Source: CAVQAH01 sp963784195
GTDB taxonomy: Bacteria; Acidobacteriota; Vicinamibacteria; Vicinamibacterales; 2-12-FULL-66-21
Reading direction: 5' to 3'
DNA: 64,000 nt
Assembly (NCBI GenBank): GCA_963784195.1
Contig: CAWARA010000017.1
Span: 1 to 64,000 of the forward strand
Under the pieces are notes generated by a model. The model was not told the origin of the DNA. It searched no databases and worked only from the letters and a program-made list of their open reading frames with translations. Both the position numbers and the translations under genes were made by a program. This document shows, in pieces, positions 39,099 through 48,994 of this stretch. Numbering within the stretch: position 1 is the stretch's first letter; the number at the start of each line of letters is the position of its first letter.

Positions 39099-41270
39099 AT
39101 GTCGCTGCGAGTGATTTCGACGGCCGCGGCCGCGTCGTTGCTGGCCAGCGTCGCCGTGCTTGCACAATCCTCCCCGGTCTTCACTGCCGAGGACGTGCTC
39201 GCCGTGCGCACCTTTGCCGGCGGTCAAGCGGTGGCAGTGTCACCGGACGGCCGGTGGATTGCGTACGCGCTGACCGATCTGGATGACGAGTGGAATGTTC
39301 AGGAGCCGAGGCCGACGAGCCACGTCACCGTGCAGCCGCTCGGCGGCGATCGGCGACCGCTGCGCGCGCTGACCAGTGGGTCAACCCACAGCGCGTTCCC
39401 CGTGTGGTCGGCCGACGGGCGGCGCCTCGCCTTCGTGCAGGAGGATCAGGCCGGCGGCCAGCTGGCGATCTGGGACGCCGAAACGGGCCGCACGCTGACG
39501 GTCGGTGAGAGGTTCAACGCACGCGCGTACCTCGCGCCGCAATGGCATCCTGATAGCCGGCACGTGATCCTCGCCGCGCCTCTCCTCGCCGAGCCGCCGA
39601 AGCGCGAGCGGATCACCGTGGTCAAAAGCACGGATGCACGCATCCCAGGCGATCAAGTTTTCACCGACGCGCGCAAGGCCGTGCTGGCGTCCATCGATGT
39701 TGAGACGGGGAAGGCCACCGCCCTGCTGGCCGACCCGGTCGTTCTCCGGTCGTTTCGTCTGTCGCCGACAGGTCGCCACGTGTTCTACGTGGCGCCGAAC
39801 CCTGACACGCTTGGCGTGATCGGCAAGGAGCAGAACGATACCTTCGTCCTCGCCCTCGAGTCGGGGCGAGCCTCGCCGGCTCGCAAGCTCCCGGAGCGCG
39901 GCCGATTCTCCTGGGCCCCCGACGGTCTCGCGATCCTCTTCACCAGAGGCGGCAGACTCATGTCGCTTCCAGTCGATGGCGGCGACGCGAGGCCCTGGCG
40001 TGAGGAGCTCACGCTGGCGGTGAGCGAACCGATCTGGTCGCCCGATGGGAAATCGTTCGCGGCACTCGCTCCCGACTCGTCCGTGTCCGATCCGGAGCTC
40101 GAGCCTGTGAAGCCGGGAATGTACACCACCGCGCAGCCCTTCATGGACGTGTTCCTCGTCTCGGCCAACGGCGTGGCGGACAACCTGTCGGGCGGCTTCA
40201 CGCATCAGGTGAGCGATCCGGCGTGGTCGCCGGATGGGTCGGCCCTTTACTTCCGCGCCGTCGACAACCAAAGTTACGACGAGACGATTTACCGCTACAC
40301 CGTTGCGGCTCGGCGCCTGGATGTCGTCGCGCAGGGGCAGGAGACCTACGGACGTCTGATGCCGACGACTGCGGCCGTGGTCGCGCCCGTCGAAGACGCG
40401 ACCCATCCCGACGATCTGTGGCTGTTCGACGACAAGGGGCGTCACCGTCTCACCGATCTCAACCCGCAGCTCGGTCGCTTCACCTTCAGCAAGCCCGAAC
40501 TGTTCCATTTCCACAACGCCGACGGCGAGCGGCTCGGTGCGTTGCTCTACAAACCGGAGGCCGCGAGGGCAGGCGAGAAGGTGCCGGTCATCACCTGGAT
40601 CTACGAGAAGATGACGCCAGCCATCCATCGCTTCAGCGCCCGCGATCAGATGCTCATCAGCCGAGGTTACGCGTTGCTCATGCCGAACGTGAGGGTCAGG
40701 GTTGGGGAGACCGCCGACTCGTTCGAGAAGTGTGTCGTGCCGGCGGTGAACGCGGTCCGTGCGATGGGCTTCACGAACGGGCGCTTCGGCCTCTGGGGAC
40801 ACAGCTTCGGTGCCTATGCCACGTCGAATCTGATCACGCGCACCAACATTTTTGCTGCGGCAGTATCGGGCGCAACGCCGCCCGAGCTCTTCCGGAACTG
40901 GGCCAGCGGCCGTGACCGCGATTCTCGCAACATCGAGACCGGGCAGGCGCGCATGGGCGGCTCGCCGTTCGATTACCCCGAGCGCTACCTCTCGCAGTCC
41001 GCCTTTTTCCACCTCGACAAGGTCACGACACCAGTCCTGATACTCCACGGAGAGAAGGACTACACGATCCTTTTTGGCGAAGGCGAAATGATGTTCTACG
41101 CGCTCAGACAACTGGGGAAGACCGCAGAGTTCGTCTCCTATGCCAACGGGGATCACAGCCTCTCACGGCACTCGCGCGCGGACGCCCTCGATGTCAATCG
41201 GCGCATCCTGGAATGGTTCGATCGCTACCTGAAGGCTTCGGCCAGTGCGACATTCGACCGGCAGGACTGA
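39099..41270 (+). CDS. exported S9-family prolyl oligopeptidase-like peptidase
   Basis: About 723 residues. Signal peptide MSLRVISTAAAASLLASVAV is cleaved after LAQS. A propeller of WD40-like units (GQAVAVSPDGRWIAYALTD, HSAFPVWSADGRRLAFVQE, PAWSPDGSALYFRAVD) and a C-terminal alpha/beta hydrolase follow. Catalytic Ser is in GRFGLWGHSFGAYATSNL, Asp in LILHGEKDYTILFGE, and His in YANGDHSLSRHS. It is a dipeptidyl- or acylaminoacyl-peptidase-type enzyme acting on short peptides outside the cytoplasm. The ATG at 39099 has a GAGG site and starts the signal peptide. The amino-acid permease begins 6 bp after the stop, so the two are co-transcribed and a peptide-use role is likely. Confidence 0.87.
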   Translation: MSLRVISTAAAASLLASVAVLAQSSPVFTAEDVLAVRTFAGGQAVAVSPDGRWIAYALTDLDDEWNVQEPRPTSHVTVQPLGGDRRPLRALTSGSTHSAFPVWSADGRRLAFVQEDQAGGQLAIWDAETGRTLTVGERFNARAYLAPQWHPDSRHVILAAPLLAEPPKRERITVVKSTDARIPGDQVFTDARKAVLASIDVETGKATALLADPVVLRSFRLSPTGRHVFYVAPNPDTLGVIGKEQNDTFVLALESGRASPARKLPERGRFSWAPDGLAILFTRGGRLMSLPVDGGDARPWREELTLAVSEPIWSPDGKSFAALAPDSSVSDPELEPVKPGMYTTAQPFMDVFLVSANGVADNLSGGFTHQVSDPAWSPDGSALYFRAVDNQSYDETIYRYTVAARRLDVVAQGQETYGRLMPTTAAVVAPVEDATHPDDLWLFDDKGRHRLTDLNPQLGRFTFSKPELFHFHNADGERLGALLYKPEAARAGEKVPVITWIYEKMTPAIHRFSARDQMLISRGYALLMPNVRVRVGETADSFEKCVVPAVNAVRAMGFTNGRFGLWGHSFGAYATSNLITRTNIFAAAVSGATPPELFRNWASGRDRDSRNIETGQARMGGSPFDYPERYLSQSAFFHLDKVTTPVLILHGEKDYTILFGEGEMMFYALRQLGKTAEFVSYANGDHSLSRHSRADALDVNRRILEWFDRYLKASASATFDRQD

Positions 41271-41276
41271 CGACTG

Positions 41277-42674
41277 ATGCCGGCCGCGCGCGTGCCGCTG
41301 TCGACTGACGAAGGACTGCAGCGACGCCTGTCGCCGCGACAACTGACCATGATCGCGATTGGCGGGGCGATCGGAGTCGGTCTCTTCCTCGGCAGCACCG
41401 TCACCATCGGCCTCGCGGGCCCCGGCGTCATCGTCACCTACGTCATCGGCGCTGTCATCGCGCTGATCATGGCCTACGCGCTCGCCGAGATGGCCGTCGT
41501 GCACCCCATGGCCGGATCGTTCGGCGTCTACGCAGAGCGGTATCTTTCCCCTTGGTACGGTTTCATCGTCCGCGCGACCTACGGGTTCATCCAGATCCTG
41601 GCGATTGGCGCCGAGGTCACGGCCATCGCCATCTACGCCGCGTTCTGGTTCCCGACTGTTCCGCAGTGGGTGTGGGTGACAACGGTCTCCGCGGTGCTGG
41701 TCGTGGTGAACACGGCGAAGGTGAGCCGGTTCGGTGAGTTCGAGTACTGGTTCAGCCTCGTCAAGGTTTCCGCCATCCTCGTCTTCATCGTCGTAGGCCT
41801 GGCACTCGTCGCCGGAGTCGGTCCCGGCGAGCCGCTGGGGATTGGCAATCTCACGAGCGGCCCTGGCGGATTCCTCCCGCACGGCTGGACGGGAGTGTGG
41901 CTCGCGTTGACGCTCGTCATCACGAGCTACATGGGCATTGAGATCATCGCCGTGACCGCCGGTGAGGCCGAGCGTCCGCAAGAGTCGATTCCGCGGGCCA
42001 TGCGAACGCTGGTCGTGCGGCTGATCGTTTTCTACCTGCTGGCGATCACGGTCATCCTGATGATGACGCGGTGGGATCGCATCGGCGAGGGAGGCGGCGG
42101 CATTACTGGTAGTCCCTTCGTGCGCGCCTTCGCGGCGGTGGGCATTCCGTATGCCGCGAGTGTCATGAACCTGGTGATCATCTCGGCGGCGCTCTCGAGC
42201 GCCAACACGAATCTTTACACAACCACGAGGATGCTGTTCTCGCTGGCCCGATCCGGGTACGCCCCGTCGTGGCTCGCGCTCGTGGGCTCAACGGGTGTAC
42301 CGACGCGCGCGGTCGCCGTCGCGAGCCTGGGCATGCTCGCGGCCACGCTTCTGGCTATCTACGCGCCGGGACGCGCCTTCCTCGCGCTCTACGGGACCGC
42401 CGTGGCGGGGATGCTCTTCGTCTGGATCGTGATCCTCTTCACATACCTTCGATTCAGGCGCGCCCTGGGTCCGGACGAGGTCGCCCGGCTGCCAATCAGG
42501 ATGCCGATGCACCGCGTGGCTGCCGTCTTCGGCATTGTCTCCCTCATGTCGATAGCCGCCACGACGTTCTTCGTGGACGGCCTGCGCTACACGGTGGTGT
42601 CCTTCCTGCCGTTTCTGCTCGTCATGTCGTTCGTCTACGCGCGTTCGCGCAATCCTTCGGGAGCCCCGTCGTGA
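41277..42674 (+). CDS. APC-superfamily amino-acid permease
   Basis: A 465-residue transporter with 12 membrane spans of the AAT (amino acid transporter) type. The N-terminal signature LQRRLSPRQLTMIAIGGAIG followed by VGLFLGSTVTI is the broken TM1 helix of the APC/LeuT fold. SYMGIEIIAVTAGEAERPQESIPRAM is the TM6 region and NLYTTTRMLFSLARSGYAP the TM8 region. It imports a neutral or aromatic amino acid with a cation; specificity cannot be read. It sits between an S9 peptidase (6 bp upstream) and a prolidase-like amidohydrolase (40 bp downstream), which would supply and process its substrate. Confidence 0.9.
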   Translation: MPAARVPLSTDEGLQRRLSPRQLTMIAIGGAIGVGLFLGSTVTIGLAGPGVIVTYVIGAVIALIMAYALAEMAVVHPMAGSFGVYAERYLSPWYGFIVRATYGFIQILAIGAEVTAIAIYAAFWFPTVPQWVWVTTVSAVLVVVNTAKVSRFGEFEYWFSLVKVSAILVFIVVGLALVAGVGPGEPLGIGNLTSGPGGFLPHGWTGVWLALTLVITSYMGIEIIAVTAGEAERPQESIPRAMRTLVVRLIVFYLLAITVILMMTRWDRIGEGGGGITGSPFVRAFAAVGIPYAASVMNLVIISAALSSANTNLYTTTRMLFSLARSGYAPSWLALVGSTGVPTRAVAVASLGMLAATLLAIYAPGRAFLALYGTAVAGMLFVWIVILFTYLRFRRALGPDEVARLPIRMPMHRVAAVFGIVSLMSIAATTFFVDGLRYTVVSFLPFLLVMSFVYARSRNPSGAPS

Positions 42675-42714
42675 GCCATCGGTGTGGCGGCCTTACCAGT
42701 AGCGAAGGGGCACC

Positions 42715-44061
42715 ATGAAGATCCAACATTTCTGGAGCGCGTTGCTCATTGCCGCGTTGACCGCATCCACGTCCGCCCAGGAGAAGACCGTGGCCGTCAA
42801 GGCCGGTCGGATCATCGACGGCACGGGACGGCCGGCCACCGGCGCGGTCGTGATCCTGATCCAGGATGGCCGCATCAAGACTGTTGGGCCGGCTCTGGCG
42901 GTGCCTGCAGGCGCGCAGGTGATCGACCTCAGTGCATTTACAGTCCTTCCCGGTCTTATCGACGCGCACACGCACATGACGTCGGAGAGACCCGGTGCTC
43001 GGGCGCTGAATCGTCAGAGCGCCACCGGGGCCGACTACTCATTGGTTGGCATGGACAACGCGAGACGCATGCTGCTCGCGGGGTTCACGACGGTGCGCGA
43101 CCTGGGAGGCTTCGACTTCGCCGATCTGGCCGTGAAGCACGCGGTGGATCGAGGCGCGATCGTGGGCCCGCGGATGCTCGTAGCGCTCAGCATGATCTCG
43201 ATCACTGGCGGCCACGGCGACCCGACCAACGGGCTCGGTCCACGCGTCCATCTGGAGACGCCGAACGGGGTCGCCAACGGCGCGGACGCTCTTCGCGCCA
43301 AAGTGCGGGAGCTTATCAAGGCAGGAGCGGACGTCATCAAGTTCGCCGCCACCGGCGGCGGGCTCTCACGCGGAACCAAGCCCACGGCCCAACACTTCAC
43401 GGACGAAGAAATGCACGTCATCGTAGAAGAAGCCCACCGGTTGGGCGTGAAGGTCGCCGCCCACGCGCATGGGAACGAGGGGATCAAGGCGGCCGTCCGT
43501 GCCGGCGTGGACTCGATTGAGCACGGCATTTACCTCGACGAGGAGGCGTGCCGCCTGATGATCGAGCGAGGCACGTACTTCGTGCCGACGTTATGGATCG
43601 CCGATTCTTACTTCGAGAGATACAAGGCGTGGCAGATCCCCGACTACGCCCACGAGAAGATCTCGCGGTTCATTCCGACCGCGCTGAAGAGCGTCGAGAT
43701 GGCCATCCGTCTCGGAGTGAAAATCGCGGTCGGCACTGACGCGGGAGTAGGCGAGCACGAGCTTGCCGGCAAGGAATTTCCGGCGCTCGTCAAACACGGC
43801 ATGGCGCCAATGGACGCGATCATCGCCGGCACCTTCAACGCGGCGAAGCTGCTCGGTCTCGACGGCGAGGTTGGCACCATCGAGGCCGGGAAGTCGGCCG
43901 ACCTCGTGGCCGTGAAGGGCGACCCGCTTGCAGACATCACTGTACTGGAGCGCGTTGAGTTCGTGATGAAACAGGGAACGGTCCACAAAGTCCCGACTGC
44001 CCTGTCGGGCGCTACGGCTGGCGGCCACCCGTCTCGACCGGCCGGCGACCGGCGGCAGTGA
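42715..44061 (+). CDS. exported prolidase-like amidohydrolase
   Basis: A 448-residue enzyme with signal peptide MKIQHFWSALLIAALTASTSA. Its motifs match the Xaa-Pro/Xaa-Arg/Lys dipeptidase branch of the amidohydrolases. HxH is in LPGLIDAHTHMTSERPG and a carbamylated-lysine region lies in IKAGADVIKFAATGG. His ligands are in VKVAAHAHGNEG and DSIEHGIYLDEE, and Asp in VGTDAGVGEHELAG. The C-terminus carries LLGLDGEVGTIEAGKSADLV. Together with the S9 peptidase and permease upstream it suggests stepwise breakdown of peptides to amino acids. The last 50 bp overlap the end of the convergent BNR gene. Confidence 0.87.
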   Translation: MKIQHFWSALLIAALTASTSAQEKTVAVKAGRIIDGTGRPATGAVVILIQDGRIKTVGPALAVPAGAQVIDLSAFTVLPGLIDAHTHMTSERPGARALNRQSATGADYSLVGMDNARRMLLAGFTTVRDLGGFDFADLAVKHAVDRGAIVGPRMLVALSMISITGGHGDPTNGLGPRVHLETPNGVANGADALRAKVRELIKAGADVIKFAATGGGLSRGTKPTAQHFTDEEMHVIVEEAHRLGVKVAAHAHGNEGIKAAVRAGVDSIEHGIYLDEEACRLMIERGTYFVPTLWIADSYFERYKAWQIPDYAHEKISRFIPTALKSVEMAIRLGVKIAVGTDAGVGEHELAGKEFPALVKHGMAPMDAIIAGTFNAAKLLGLDGEVGTIEAGKSADLVAVKGDPLADITVLERVEFVMKQGTVHKVPTALSGATAGGHPSRPAGDRRQ

Positions 44062-47000
44062 GCTGCTTGTTCAGAGTGGTCAGGCGCGATCCCAGCACCG
44101 CCGTCAGCCTGGAGAGCTGGGTGTCAATAGCCGCCGACAGGTCGTCGAACGCCGTCTGAGCCTGATCGGTCGGCCGCGCATCTGCGCCGGAGACGGCCGT
44201 GCCCACGGTCGCAATTCGGTTGGCCAGTCCAATCGGATAGCTCAGCACGTCGTTGCCGCTCTGAATCTTCATCTGAACGAGCGCCGCGAGTATCGAGCCC
44301 AGCTCCCGATCGATCGCGCGCGCCTCGGCTGGCCATGTCACCGGCCCCGGTTGGCAAGGCGTCGGCCACCTCTCGCAGCTGTGGTTGGATGGCGAGAATC
44401 CGGTTTGCCGTTTCATGCGCGGCCGTCACGCGATCGCGGACACGAATCAGGAAGTCGAACTGTTGTTTCAGGTCTGCTTCGGTCGTCGACCCTCGTGGAT
44501 CGATCCGAATCTCGAGCGCCTGGCTCACGGTTCGTCCGTCCACCTCCAGTGATACGGTGTAGCGTCCTGGGGGGGCCATGGGTCCGCGTAGAGACGCGCC
44601 GAAGAGAAGCGTCTTCTCAGGCTGCGCCCCGGCATCCGGATAGCGCAGATCCCACACGAACCGATTCAGGCCTTCGCGTGCGACAGGCCGCGGCCCAGGG
44701 CGCGCCATCGTTTCCGCGCCAACCGAGGAGCCGTCCGGCTCCAGCATGAATCGCTTGATTGACTTCCCTGCCGAATCGAGCAACGTCAGTGCGATCGGGG
44801 CTGACGGCCGCTCACGCAAATGGAAGTAGATGTGCGCGCCGGGTGCAGGGTTCAATCCCTGGGCTGCCTGGCCGGACGCCGCTTCGCCGCCGCCGAATCC
44901 CTGTTGTCGCTGACGGTACACGGGCGATGGCTCGAAAAGCACCGTGGGTGTGTTCTCGGCTGCAGGGTTCCACTGCCTCAGCGGAGAGATGTCATCGAGA
45001 ATCCAGAACGACCGGCCTTGCGTCGATGCGACGAGATCCACGTTCCTCACAGCGAGATCGGTGATCGGCACCGCCGGAAGGTTGAGCTGCAGCGATTGCC
45101 ACGATGCTGCTGCATCGAACGACACATAGACGCCGCGCTCGGTCCCGGCAAACAGCAGACCGCGTCGCACCGCATCTTCGCGGACGACCCGGACGAAGTG
45201 GTCGACGGCGATACCCGCACCCAGGCGCGTCCAGCTCTTGCCGAGATCGCTGGTGCGATAGACGTACGGACGACGATCGTTCGACTGGTAGCGCGTGACT
45301 GCCGCATAAGCCGTCGTGGCGTCGTGAGGCGAAGCTTCGATGCTGTTGATCCGGCTGAATTCCGGCAGGTCCGGCGGTGTGACGTTGGTCCAGTTCACCC
45401 CGCCGTCCACCGTCACGTAGATGAGACCGTCGTCGGACCCCGTCCACAGAGTGCCCTTGGCGCGTGGAGATTCGGCGACCGTGAAGATCGTCCCATAGTA
45501 GTCGGCGCTGCTGTTGTCGCCCGTGATCTCCCCACCCACGGGGCCCTGAGTGGCCTTGTCATTTCGCGTCAGATCGGGGCTGATCGGCGTCCAGGCTTGG
45601 CCCTCGCTCGTGGACTTGAACAACACGTTTGCCGCCGCGTACAGCGTGCCCTGATCATGCGGCGACGTCAGGATCGGGAACGACCACTGGAACCGGTACT
45701 TGACGTCCTTCGCCGGCCGCCCTCCCGGCGACTCGGGCCAGATCGAAATGTTTCGAGTGTGTCCCGTGCGATGATCGTAGCGCGTCAACAGGCCGTAGTA
45801 GCTGCCCGCGTAGACGATGTTCGGATCGCGCAGATCCGGTGCGATCCACCCGCTCTCGCCGCCTCCGACGGCGTGCCAATCGGTACGATCGATGCCGGCG
45901 CCGCTTGTGCGGCTCGGGATCGCAACCGTCGAGTTGTCCTGCTGTGCACCGTAGATCAAGTACGGGAACTGCGTGTCGGTTGTGACCCGGTAGAACTGTG
46001 CGGTTGCCTGGTTGTCTTGGGACGACCACGTCCGCCCGCCGTTGACGCTGATGTTCGCGCCACCGTCGTTCCCGTTGATCATTCGCCGGTTGTCGTCAGG
46101 CGCGATCCACAGATCGTGGTTGTCGGCGTGCCGTGGTCGGATCGTTTCGAACGTCTTCCCACCGTCAGACGACTTGTAGACTTGAAGAGCCAACACGTAG
46201 ACCGTGTCACGCTCCTTCGTGTCGGCAAAGATGTGGCTGTAGTACCAGGCGCGCTCCCGCAGACGCGCCTCGTCACTCGTCCGGATCCAGCTCGACCCGG
46301 CATCGTCCGACCGGAAGACGCCTCCGTCGTGAGCTTCGACGATCGCCCAGACCCGCTTGCCGTCCACGGGCGAGACCGCAACACCGATCCGTCCCTTGAT
46401 TCCTGCTGGCAGCCCGGCCGTCAGTTCCGTCCAGGTCTCGCCTCCGTCGGTGGAACGATGGAGACCGCTGCCGGGTCCGCCGCTGAAGAGCCCCCATGGT
46501 TTGCGCCTGACGTGCCAGAACGTCGCGTAGATCGTGTCGGGAGCGTGCGGATCGATGGTCACGTCGGCCGCCCCAGCCTCATCGTTCACGAAGAGCACGT
46601 TGCGCCATGTCTTTCCGCCGTCCTTCGATCGGAAGACGCCCCGCTCGCGGCTGGGGCCGAACACGTTGCCGAGGGCCGCGACGAACACGACGTCTGAGTT
46701 CGCCGGGTGAACGGCGATGCGTCCGATTTGTTTCGTCTCCGTCAGGCCGATCGAGGTCCACGACCGGCCGGCGTCCGTCGACTTGTAGACGCCGTCGCCT
46801 TCCGAGAAATTGCTCCTGACGCAGGCCTCACCCATACCGGCGTAAACGATGTCCGGCGCCGAGGGGGCCACCGCGATGCCCCCGACGGACCCCGTTTTGA
46901 AATAGCCATCCGAGACGGGCAGCCAGCTGACGCCAGCGTCGTCGGTCTTCCAGACACCGCCGCCCGTCGCGCCAAAGTAGTAGACGTTGGGCTGTCCAGG

Positions 47001-47192
47001 TACTCCAGCGACGGCCGTGACACGCCCACCCCTGTAGGGGCCGATGCTGCGCCACCGCAGCGCCTGGAAGCGGGACTCGGTCGTGGCGTTACGCTGCTCG
47101 GCTCGGAACGTGACGGCCCCGGAGAAGCTCGCTCCTGCGATCGCAAGCAGCAGCACGGCGCGGCTGGGCAGGCCTCGTGCGAATCTGATCAT
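44012..47192 (-). CDS. exported BNR/sortilin-type beta-propeller protein (frameshifted near C-terminus)
   Basis: About 1,060 residues. Signal MIRFARGLPSRAVLLLAIAG leads into a two-propeller protein of the VPS10/sortilin-like glycosyl-hydrolase-related family. WRSIGPYRGGRVTAVAGVPG is the family opening, and at least ten Asp-box units (SxDxGxxW) follow: KTDDAGVSWLPV, KSTDAGRSWTSI, RSKDGGKTWRNV, RSTDGGETWTEL, RTSDLGKSWTRL. A beta-sandwich with PPGRYTVSLEVDGR ends the protein. Near 44340 the frame shifts; the C-terminal helix pair (EARAIDRELGSILAALVQMK...DDLSAAIDTQLSRL) continues in another frame to 44012. The start overlaps the upstream stop by 4 nt (ATGA). Catalytic activity is unproven; it may bind glycans or peptides. 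Confidence 0.83.
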
Positions 47193-48982
47193 CGGCGGTT
47201 CTCAGGCGCGCCTGAGGGGGCTCTGTAAGGTCCGAGCTGGAGCTGCGCATCGAGCGTCACCAGCTTGCCGCCGCGGACGACTGTCAAAGGGAAGGGCAAC
47301 GGAACGCTGCGCAGCTCTCGAATCAGCCAACGATGCAGGTGTGCCACGCCGCGCCCACGGAAGAAGGGTTCGCCTGCGAACTCGACCAGCACGTCACCCG
47401 GCCGAAGCCCGGCGTCGGCGACGCCACTGCCAGCGTCGACCGTGTCGACGCGGAGCGCCACCTGGTCCGTCGTGCCCTTCACCAGTGACGGAAGCGGCAC
47501 CTCCGTCGCAGCGAATCCGACGCTGGGCATGCGCTCCTCGAGGGCGCGCGTGGCGTACATCTCCCAGAACGACAGCGTGCCCTCGGGCCGCTTTTGCGCG
47601 AGCTCGCGCGTCAGGTCCTCGGCGACGCGGTTGGCCGGAGCTGAATTGGGAACGTCCAGTGTCAGCTGTGCCGCCGCGATCCTGCGCTCGTCACCCCAGT
47701 GACGGGCCTCCTCGAGCGCCGTCACCGCCGACCGCTTCACCGAGCCCTGGAAGGCCTGCGCGCCGTTAACGGTGACGGTCACCGGCCGGTCGAGATCGAC
47801 CAGCTGGTCGTGCAGAAACAAGGTGATTGTGCGAGCCCATTTTGCCGTCACGTCGATGCGGTCGGGAGGGCGGACCACAGCTCGCAGGAGCCCTTGCCTG
47901 GTGTCGGACTCGAGCCAAAAGACACGACGAGACACCGGGACGATGCCAGCGTGGGGAACGCGCGTGACCTCGCGCGGATACGACCGCCGCGGCCTGGCGT
48001 CCAGCCAGCGCAGCACATCGTCGTAATGCTCCTGGAACCCTTCGTGCGCGCGATCGACGAACTCACGGTAAGTGATGTCATAGCCGAAGCCCACCAGAAT
48101 GTCGGCCAACTGTCGGGGACCGTCGATCATGCGGATGTTCCGGTCGCCCGCTCCCTCGAGCACGTAGACCGGCGTCGACTGGAGATTGCGCAGCAACAGC
48201 TCGCGGGAATCGCCCTCGGTCGAGACCGGGACGATGGCTGACAGCCACCCCGGGATTCCTGCCGCAAACGCAATCGAGTAGTTCGATCCGAGCGAGATCC
48301 CGGTCGACACGATTCGATCGGGGTTAATGGAGTAGCGCGCTCGAAGGGCCGTCACGACGGCGCGAACCTGCTCGGGATGGAAGATCTCGTAAGGGAGACG
48401 CTCGTCTGAGCGGGGGCCCGCGGTCACGGATGGCGTCATCGCCGGCGCGGCGACGATCCAGCCGGCCCGCGCGGCGGCTTCCTTCCAGACCCGAATCATT
48501 CGCTCGGCGCCGGAGCGAGCCTGAGCCGGCTGACCAGGGGGCCCACCGTGCATCGCGAACATCAAGGGCCATTCAGTGTCGGGCGAGTAGCGCGGAGGGA
48601 GCTGCACCAGCACTGGCACACTGGGACCAGCAGGAACGTCGACGATCAGCTCCTGGATGTCCGCCTGGCTCTCGGCGGTGGTCGACGGCAGCACTGAGCG
48701 CCTGGGTCCGCGCCGAATGTCCTCCTCGAGATCGAAGAACGCTCCCCGGTTGAGCCCGACGAGCGACTGGTCGCTGGCCAGCCGCGCCTCGGCCGCCTCG
48801 CGCTCGGCGCTCGACGCCGGCCACAGATACTGGCGCGTCAATTCCGCGTAGGGCGACGGTTTGGGGGGAGGCGGGGTCGCGGGCGGCGTCTGCGTCGTGC
48901 TGGCGCCCATGAACAACAGCACGCCGACCAGCGTCGTGGCGATTACACGCCACGACGCCCTGGGACCGATTACTTCGCGCAT
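47189..48982 (-). CDS. exported alpha/beta hydrolase with C-terminal PDZ domain
   Basis: 597 residues. Signal or anchor WRVIATTLVGVLLFMGASTT and a proline-rich linker precede a PHB-depolymerase/dienelactone-hydrolase-like domain (WPLMFAMHGGPPGQPAQ). The nucleophile elbow is RIVSTGISLGSNYSIAFAAG, with Ser in ISLGS, Asp in LEGAGDRNI and His in VDRAHEGFQEHY. A beta-rich middle region follows, then a PDZ domain at about 510-590 (GVADAGLRPGDVLVEFAGEPFF). Esterase or peptidase plus PDZ on one chain is unusual. PDZ domains normally bind C-terminal peptides, so it may act on partner proteins. It is translationally coupled to the BNR protein by ATGA and lies just downstream of the second Oar-like receptor. 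Confidence 0.75.
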   Translation of the reverse strand: MREVIGPRASWRVIATTLVGVLLFMGASTTQTPPATPPPPKPSPYAELTRQYLWPASSAEREAAEARLASDQSLVGLNRGAFFDLEEDIRRGPRRSVLPSTTAESQADIQELIVDVPAGPSVPVLVQLPPRYSPDTEWPLMFAMHGGPPGQPAQARSGAERMIRVWKEAAARAGWIVAAPAMTPSVTAGPRSDERLPYEIFHPEQVRAVVTALRARYSINPDRIVSTGISLGSNYSIAFAAGIPGWLSAIVPVSTEGDSRELLLRNLQSTPVYVLEGAGDRNIRMIDGPRQLADILVGFGYDITYREFVDRAHEGFQEHYDDVLRWLDARPRRSYPREVTRVPHAGIVPVSRRVFWLESDTRQGLLRAVVRPPDRIDVTAKWARTITLFLHDQLVDLDRPVTVTVNGAQAFQGSVKRSAVTALEEARHWGDERRIAAAQLTLDVPNSAPANRVAEDLTRELAQKRPEGTLSFWEMYATRALEERMPSVGFAATEVPLPSLVKGTTDQVALRVDTVDAGSGVADAGLRPGDVLVEFAGEPFFRGRGVAHLHRWLIRELRSVPLPFPLTVVRGGKLVTLDAQLQLGPYRAPSGAPENRR

Positions 48983-48994
48983 GAACGCCGTCGT

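Noticed and set aside
44820..46697. 625-residue plus-strand ORF over the BNR gene
   Set aside because: Antisense shadow of a gene with many Asp-box repeats; its length reflects GC-rich third positions.
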